DNA of 64,000 nucleotides, taken from Streptomyces omiyaensis. GTDB lineage: Bacteria; Actinomycetota; Actinomycetes; Streptomycetales; Streptomycetaceae. The position numbers and the translations under genes were made by a program. Below, one piece after another: positions 59,458 to 64,000 of the stretch. Each line of letters begins with the position of its first letter. The first letter of the stretch is position 1. The notes beneath the pieces are model-generated. The model saw only the letters and a program-made list of their open reading frames with translations. It ran no database searches and was not told the DNA's origin. Where the stretch lies: NCBI RefSeq assembly GCF_014650895.1, contig NZ_BMVV01000023.1, forward strand, positions 1 through 64,000. The letters run 5' to 3'.

Positions 59458-60683
59458 GCGGTCCCTCCAAGGGCGGGGGTCGGGGTGTACGTCACCGGGA
59501 GCGCGGTGAGGCCGCGCAGCCAGGGGGAGGGGCGACGGGTGAGGGCGGGCTCGGCGACGGCGAGGTCGACGTCCGGCAGCCGGTCGAGCAGGACCTCGAT
59601 GCCGGTGCGGGCGATGGTCTCGGCGACCTCCTGCGCGGGGAACGGGCAGCGGTGCTCGCCGTGGCCGAAGGAGAGGTGGGCGTTGTTGCCGCCGGTCAGG
59701 GCGCCCGCGTCGGCCCGGACGTGGGGGTCGGCGTTGGCGGCGGCGAGGCCGAGCAGCACCAGGTCGCCGCGGCCGATGGCCCGCCCGCCGAGACGGGTGT
59801 CGCGGGAGGCCCAGCGGCCGGCGACGTTCTGGGTCGGGGTGTCCTCCCAGAGGACCTCGTTCATCGCCTCGCCGACGCTGTGGCGGCCGCCGGAGAGGGA
59901 GGCCGCGAAGCGGTCGTCGGTGAGCATCAGGCGCAGCGAGTTGCCGATCCAGTCGGCGGTCGGCTGGTGGCCGGCGGCCATCATCACCATGAGGTCCTGG
60001 GCGACCTCCTCGACGGTGAACCCGGCGGTGTTGCCGAGCATCCGCGAGGCGACGTCGTCACCGGGGTCCTGCGCCTTGGCGGTGAGCAGCGCCCCCATCG
60101 CCCCGGCCAGGTGCTGCTGGCCGGCCAGCGCGCCGGGACCGCCGTTGATCATGTCGTTCATGGCGGTGACGAGGGCCGGGCCCTCCTCGTCGGCGAAGCC
60201 GTAGATGCTGGCGAGGACCCGCACCGGCAGCAGCATGGCGTACTCGGCGATGATGTCGCAGGAGCCCTTGCCGCAGAGTCCGTCGATGAGCTCGTCGGCG
60301 AACCGCTCGGCGCGGCTCCGCAGTTCGAAGGGGTCGACGGACTCCAGGGCGGCGGAGATCACCCCGGCCCGCTCGCGGTGGCGCTCGCCGACCGTGTAGA
60401 GGATCGACGGCTGCTTGCGGCCGATCATCGGCAGCAGCGGCCAGTCGGCGGGGATCGCGTCCCACTGGTTCCACAGCTCGGAGTCGCGGGAGAAGAGCAC
60501 CGGGTCGCTGGTGACCTGGTGCAGCTCGCGGTAGCCGACGACCAGCCAGGCGGGCACGTCGCCGTCGAGGACGACCGGGGCGACGGCCCCGTGGTCCCGC
60601 CGGATCCGCCGGTAGAGCTCGACGGGGTCGGTGTGGAAGCGGGGGCCGCTCAGCGGGACGGGCGCGGGCTCGGCAGGGTTCAC
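59454..60683 (-). CDS. cytochrome P450 (CYP157-like) with altered ExxR, conservon-associated
   Basis: P450 of 409 residues from a GTG at 60683 that overlaps the cvnD stop by four bases. Haem loop LSFGHGEHRCPFPAQEV with Cys346; I-helix MAAGHQPTADW. The K-helix motif reads EVLW, so the invariant arginine of ExxR is replaced by tryptophan, as reported for CYP157 members (EQSLW type). It may still fold, possibly with altered activity or a structural role. Part of the six-gene overlapping conservon operon. Confidence 0.9.
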   Translation of the reverse strand: MNPAEPAPVPLSGPRFHTDPVELYRRIRRDHGAVAPVVLDGDVPAWLVVGYRELHQVTSDPVLFSRDSELWNQWDAIPADWPLLPMIGRKQPSILYTVGERHRERAGVISAALESVDPFELRSRAERFADELIDGLCGKGSCDIIAEYAMLLPVRVLASIYGFADEEGPALVTAMNDMINGGPGALAGQQHLAGAMGALLTAKAQDPGDDVASRMLGNTAGFTVEEVAQDLMVMMAAGHQPTADWIGNSLRLMLTDDRFAASLSGGRHSVGEAMNEVLWEDTPTQNVAGRWASRDTRLGGRAIGRGDLVLLGLAAANADPHVRADAGALTGGNNAHLSFGHGEHRCPFPAQEVAETIARTGIEVLLDRLPDVDLAVAEPALTRRPSPWLRGLTALPVTYTPTPALGGTA

Positions 60684-61309
60684 GGGGCGGGCTCCGGTAC
60701 GGGGCGCCGACCGTGTTCCGGGTCGGCGGCGACGACGTTCTTCAGGTGCTCGACGAGCGAGATGAGGACCTGCTTGCTGGACTCCCGGGACCGGGCGTCG
60801 CAGAAGACCAGCGGGACCTCGTCGGCGAGGTCGAGGGCGTCGCGGATCTCGGCCGCGGTGTGCGCGGGACCGCCGAAGTCGTTGCAGGCGACGACGAACG
60901 GGGTGCCGTGGTGCTCCAGGCGGTCGACCGCGTACCAGGAGTCCGCGATCCGCCGGGTGTCGACGAGGACGACCGCGCCGAGCGTCCCGGAGAAGAGCCG
61001 GTCCCACAGGAACCAGAACCGCTCCTGGCCGGGCGCGCCGAAGAGGTACAGCACGTTGCGCGCGTCGAGCGAGATGCGGCCGAAGTCGAAGGCGACGGTG
61101 GTGGCCGTCTTGGCGGCGACACCACCGGTGTCGTCGATGCCCTCGCCGGCCTGCGACATGGTCTCCTCGGTGTTCAGCGGACGGATCTCGCTGACCGAGC
61201 GGACCAGGGTGGTCTTGCCGACCCCGAAGCCGCCGACGACCACGATCTTCAGTCCGTTGTCGGCGGTGCTGCTCAGGGCCGGGCGCTGCTCAGAGATTGC
61301 GGAGTCCAA
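60680..61309 (-). CDS. cvnD: conservon GTPase CvnD
   Basis: Small Ras-like GTPase of 209 residues. Walker A GGFGVGKTT, switch sequences after it, G3-like LFGAPGQERF (Ala-Pro replaces the usual D-x-x-G Asp), G4-like CNDF. TTG start at 61309 overlaps cvnC by 20 bases. In conservons it works with CvnA-C as a membrane-associated complex resembling eukaryotic G-protein-coupled systems. Confidence 0.92.
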   Translation of the reverse strand: MDSAISEQRPALSSTADNGLKIVVVGGFGVGKTTLVRSVSEIRPLNTEETMSQAGEGIDDTGGVAAKTATTVAFDFGRISLDARNVLYLFGAPGQERFWFLWDRLFSGTLGAVVLVDTRRIADSWYAVDRLEHHGTPFVVACNDFGGPAHTAAEIRDALDLADEVPLVFCDARSRESSKQVLISLVEHLKNVVAADPEHGRRPVPEPAP

Positions 61310-61646
61310 CGAGCACCTGCTCCAGGATGTCGTGATCGGGAAGGCGGTACGAGGTGGGGCGCGGGTGCCGCGCGCTGATCCGGCCGGTGTCGTGCAGGTC
61401 GGCCAGGAGGATGCGCGTGATCGACACGGGCAGTCCGAGTCCGGCGGCGACCTCCACCACGGCGGTGGGGAAGCGGCACATCCGCAGGATGGCGGCGTGC
61501 TCGGACTGCATGCCGGGGACCGGCTCGCACTCCGACACGACGAGCGTGACCACGTCGAAGGCGGTGGATCCGGTGCCGCTGCGGCCGCCGGTCAGGGTGT
61601 AGAGCCGGTCGGGGGAGTCGTCGCGACCCGGCCTGACGCGGCTCAT
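61290..61646 (-). CDS. cvnC: conservon protein CvnC (DUF742)
   Basis: Protein of 118 residues with the DUF742 winged-helix-like core: RLYTLTGGRSGTGSTAFDVV, AAILRMCRFPTAVVEVAAG and PVSITRILLADLHDTGRIS. Starts with ATG at 61646, four-base overlap with cvnB stop. It binds CvnB and CvnD in known systems. Confidence 0.93.
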   Translation of the reverse strand: MSRVRPGRDDSPDRLYTLTGGRSGTGSTAFDVVTLVVSECEPVPGMQSEHAAILRMCRFPTAVVEVAAGLGLPVSITRILLADLHDTGRISARHPRPTSYRLPDHDILEQVLVGLRNL

Positions 61647-62044
61647 CCCCGCGGCCTCGCGACGAGGTGCTCGCCCAGCTGCTCGACCAGTTCGGTCATG
61701 TTGTGCCCGACCAGCCCGGCGTCGGCGTCCTCGTCGGCGACGAGCGCGAGGTGGGCGCCCTCCCCGGCCTCGACGATGAAGAGGATGCCGCCGTAGAACT
61801 CGGCCATCGCGGAGCGGACCCCGCCGGTGCCGTCGCCGAACTCCATGGACGCGCCGTGCGACAGGCTCTGGATGCCCGCGGCGATGGCGGAGAGCTGGTC
61901 GGCCTGGTCGACGGAGAGGCCGGAGGTGCGGCAGAGCTTGAGGCCGTCCCGGGAGAGCACCAGGGCGTGCCGGGTGCCCGGGGTGCGTTCCAGCAGGCCC
62001 TCCAGGAGCCAGCTGAGCTTGTCGTCGGTGGTCGTGCCGGTCAT
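61643..62044 (-). CDS. cvnB: conservon protein CvnB (roadblock/LC7)
   Basis: Roadblock/LC7-family protein of 133 residues: LSWLLEGLLERTPGTRHALV, LSRDGLKLCRTSGLSVDQAD and FIVEAGEGAHLALVADEDAD. ATG at 62044 overlaps the cvnA stop by four bases. Such proteins are dynein light-chain-like and modulate small GTPases. Confidence 0.94.
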   Translation of the reverse strand: MTGTTTDDKLSWLLEGLLERTPGTRHALVLSRDGLKLCRTSGLSVDQADQLSAIAAGIQSLSHGASMEFGDGTGGVRSAMAEFYGGILFIVEAGEGAHLALVADEDADAGLVGHNMTELVEQLGEHLVARPRG

Positions 62045-63594
62045 CGCGGATTGCCTTCCGAATGGGGGTGGTTCGAGGACGGCGTGGTCGGTTCCGCCGC
62101 GGGTGCGGCGGGCGCCTCGGGGCCGGCGGCGGGGGTCGCGCCGGGCTTGCCCTCGGTGCCGCGCGTGCCGCTCTGGAAGCCGCCGAAGCGGGCGCGGGCC
62201 GCCTCGCCGGTGCGGGGCGCGGGCGGGCGGACCGGCTCGGCCGGGTTCTTCCCGGCCTCCTGGTGGGCGGCCAGGGTGCGGCCGCGGCGCCGGCGCGGCA
62301 GCAGGGCCCCGTCGGTCTCCTCGGCCGCGGTGGTGCGGGCGGTCTCGGGCTCGGGGGCCGGAGCGGCGCCGGGGGCGGCGGCCGGGACGGTCTCGGAGCG
62401 GGGGGCGGGGATCTGCGCGACGGCGGGGGCGGTGGTGGCCGCGGGGGCGGCGGTCGCCTCGCTGCCGCGGGAGACGATCTCCTGGGGGATCATCAGGACG
62501 ACGCCGGTGCCGCCGCGGGCGGAGGGCCGGAAGGAGACCGACAGGTTGTGCTTGCGGGCCAGCCGGCCGACGACGTGGAGGCCGAGGCGGGTGCCGGAGA
62601 GGCCGGCCAGGTCCTGGGCCGTCGCGTCGACGGCGGCCTCGGCGCGCCGGAGCTGGACGTCGCTCATGGTCAGACCGCTGTCCTCGACGGTGATGACGAC
62701 GCCGGCCGGGACCTCCTCCACGTAGACGTGGACCTCCGCGCTGGGCGGGGAGAAGTTGGCGGCGTTGTCGAGGAGTTCGGCCAGCGCGTGCATGACGCCC
62801 TCGGCGGCGTGACCGGCCACGGCCGCCTCGCACTTGGAGTGCAGCCGGACCCGCTGGTAGCCGGCGATGCGGCCCATGGCACCGCGCAGGATCGACTCCA
62901 TGACGATGGGCCGGGCCCAGCGGCGGCCCGAGCGGGCGCCGGTGAGGACGGCGACCGAGTCGGCGAGCCGGCCCGCCTGGGCGGTGCGGTGGTCGAGGTG
63001 GAGGAGGTCGGCGAGGACGTCCTCGGCGGCGTGCCGGTGCTCCATCTCGCGGAGGTCGGCCATCATGCTCGTGGCCAGCGCCTGCATGCGGCCGGCCGCG
63101 TTGGCGGCGGCCGCGAGGGCGGCGGACCGGGCGGACTCGGCGCGGCGCAGCCGCTGCTCCAGTCCGGCGACGGCGGCCGCGTGGCCGGCGGCGAGCCGCT
63201 CGGCCTCGGCGCGCTGGAGGCGGACCAGTTCGTCGGTGCGCGCCGCGTGCGCGGCGGCCTCGGCGGCCGCCTGGGACTCGTGACGCTCCTTCAGGGCTGC
63301 GGCCTCGCGCTCGGCGGCGGCCAGCCGCTGGGCGGCGTAGGCGTCCTGGGAGGCGACCTGGGCGGCGAGCCGCTCGGCGCGCCGGGTGAGGCCGCGGGCG
63401 GTGCGGGCGTACCAGGTGACGGCGAAGGCGGCGGCTCCCAGGAGCAGCACGCCGCAGACCGCGAACCAGGCCAGGGAGGGACGGACTTCGGCCGGTGCGG
63501 CGCTCGTCGCGGCGGCGGTGAGCGCACCGCCCGCGGCGACGGTCAGCACGGAGGCGATCAGGGCAGGACGGAACGGGGTGGGCGACGCCGACAT
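62041..63594 (-). CDS. cvnA: conservon sensor CvnA (nitrate/sensor histidine kinase-like)
   Basis: Membrane protein of 517 residues; ATG at 63594. Two membrane segments near residues 10-60, then a long Ala/Glu/Arg-rich coiled coil (about 65-185), a HATPase_c domain (LAELLDNAANFSPP, GLTMSDVQLRRAE, GLGLHVVGRLAR-like) and a Pro/Ala-rich tail of about 110 residues. The phospho-acceptor His of classic kinases is not obvious, as in other CvnA proteins. First gene of the operon; signal unknown. Confidence 0.93.
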   Translation of the reverse strand: MSASPTPFRPALIASVLTVAAGGALTAAATSAAPAEVRPSLAWFAVCGVLLLGAAAFAVTWYARTARGLTRRAERLAAQVASQDAYAAQRLAAAEREAAALKERHESQAAAEAAAHAARTDELVRLQRAEAERLAAGHAAAVAGLEQRLRRAESARSAALAAAANAAGRMQALATSMMADLREMEHRHAAEDVLADLLHLDHRTAQAGRLADSVAVLTGARSGRRWARPIVMESILRGAMGRIAGYQRVRLHSKCEAAVAGHAAEGVMHALAELLDNAANFSPPSAEVHVYVEEVPAGVVITVEDSGLTMSDVQLRRAEAAVDATAQDLAGLSGTRLGLHVVGRLARKHNLSVSFRPSARGGTGVVLMIPQEIVSRGSEATAAPAATTAPAVAQIPAPRSETVPAAAPGAAPAPEPETARTTAAEETDGALLPRRRRGRTLAAHQEAGKNPAEPVRPPAPRTGEAARARFGGFQSGTRGTEGKPGATPAAGPEAPAAPAAEPTTPSSNHPHSEGNPR

Positions 63595-63832
63595 CAACCG
63601 GACTCTCGAGAGGCAGGCACAGGGGAGGATCGGAACGACCGCACTATAGAGGCGTTCTTGATCGGTTCGGAACTCACCCTGACCGTATCGATATCCGGAC
63701 AGGCTCAAAACCTTCCAAAAGGTGGCACTCATTCCGCTCCGGCGCCGCCACGGGCCCCGCCGCGCCCACCCTCCGCCCCCGGAGGGCAGAATGACGGACC
63801 GTACGGTACGTCCCCGATCGGAAGGCCCCCCG
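63595..63832. other. divergent intergenic region between cvnA and the SDR gene
   Basis: 238 bases with the promoters of the conservon and of the dehydrogenase. It is less GC-rich (63640-63730) than its surroundings. GTACGGTACG lies near 63801-63810. Confidence 0.45.
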
Positions 63833-64000
63833 GTGCAGCTGCCCGACACAGGCCGGCGCGTCCTCGTCAGCGGCGCCTCGCGTGGGCTCGGCCGGGCGGT
63901 CGCCCGCGCCTTCGCCGCCCACGGCGACCGCGTCGCCGTCCACTACGGCACCCGCGCCGAGGAGGCCCGCGCCACCCTCGACTCCCTCGACGGGACCGGC
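63833..64000 (+). CDS. short-chain dehydrogenase/reductase, 3'-truncated by window
   Basis: The first 56 codons are present, beginning with GTG at 63833 or possibly with an in-frame ATG at 63791 (both have purine-rich sites upstream). The Rossmann nucleotide motif is VSGASRGLGRAVARAF, then DRVAVHYGTRAEEARATLDS. This fits FabG-like NAD(P)-dependent reductases. The catalytic Ser-Tyr-Lys lies beyond the window. Confidence 0.85.
   Translation, partial: MQLPDTGRRVLVSGASRGLGRAVARAFAAHGDRVAVHYGTRAEEARATLDSLDGTG

Overview
The window is very GC-rich, uses GTG and TTG starts often, and carries several gene families typical of Streptomyces: a conservon with two cytochrome P450 genes, SpoIIE-type PP2C phosphatases, a TerD-like protein and a DmdR1/IdeR-type iron box. 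I read it as accessory or arm-proximal chromosome of a Streptomyces or close relative. No rRNA, tRNA, CRISPR array, transposase or integrase was seen.

Layout. 1-6.2 kb: the end of an HTH-containing protein, a secreted S8 protease, a large unknown protein, and a coupled TsaC/YrdC-like plus beta-carbonic anhydrase pair. 6.2-9 kb: gene remnants (SulP STAS domain, NlpC/P60 hydrolase) around an unknown gene. 9-14.3 kb: SAV_915-like plus diaminopimelate decarboxylase-like pair, an aminoglycoside-phosphotransferase-fold protein, an 8-bp tandem repeat, a lactate 2-monooxygenase and a frameshifted CBS protein. 14.5-19 kb: ArcD-like antiporter, arginine deiminase, and a secreted pectate lyase behind two LacI-type operator palindromes. 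19.5-24 kb: VOC and MazG-like proteins, remnants of a response regulator, a dienelactone hydrolase and an ATPase, and a nitroreductase-hemerythrin fusion. 24-30.5 kb: SulP transporter, AhpD-like and SRPBCC proteins, TerD protein with a repeat-shifted C terminus, ROK regulator. 30.6-36 kb: KatG, alpha/beta hydrolase, ABC exporter.

36-49 kb is rich in signalling genes: a STAS-like protein, an MFS transporter fused to a PP2C phosphatase, a lipoprotein, a TOPRIM protein, bacterial nitric oxide synthase, a sigma-like membrane-anchored protein, a membrane PP2C, a GAF-PP2C-HATPase protein and a polysaccharide deacetylase. 49-58 kb: APC permease with a small partner, ThrE-type exporter, an iron-boxed metal-chelate ABC uptake operon followed by CbiZ, and a PfkB kinase. 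58-63.6 kb is one overlapping operon, the conservon cvnA-B-C-D followed by a CYP157-like and a CYP154-like P450. A short-chain dehydrogenase runs off the right edge.

Themes: three PP2C phosphatases and a STAS protein suggest partner-switch signalling; arginine is consumed by two unrelated enzymes (deiminase and NO synthase); carbonic anhydrase is coupled to an enzyme that uses bicarbonate; short tandem repeats sit where they could change expression (12.1 kb) or a C terminus (28.6 kb); and at least six genes are decayed, some with single-base changes in homopolymer runs that could also be assembly errors.
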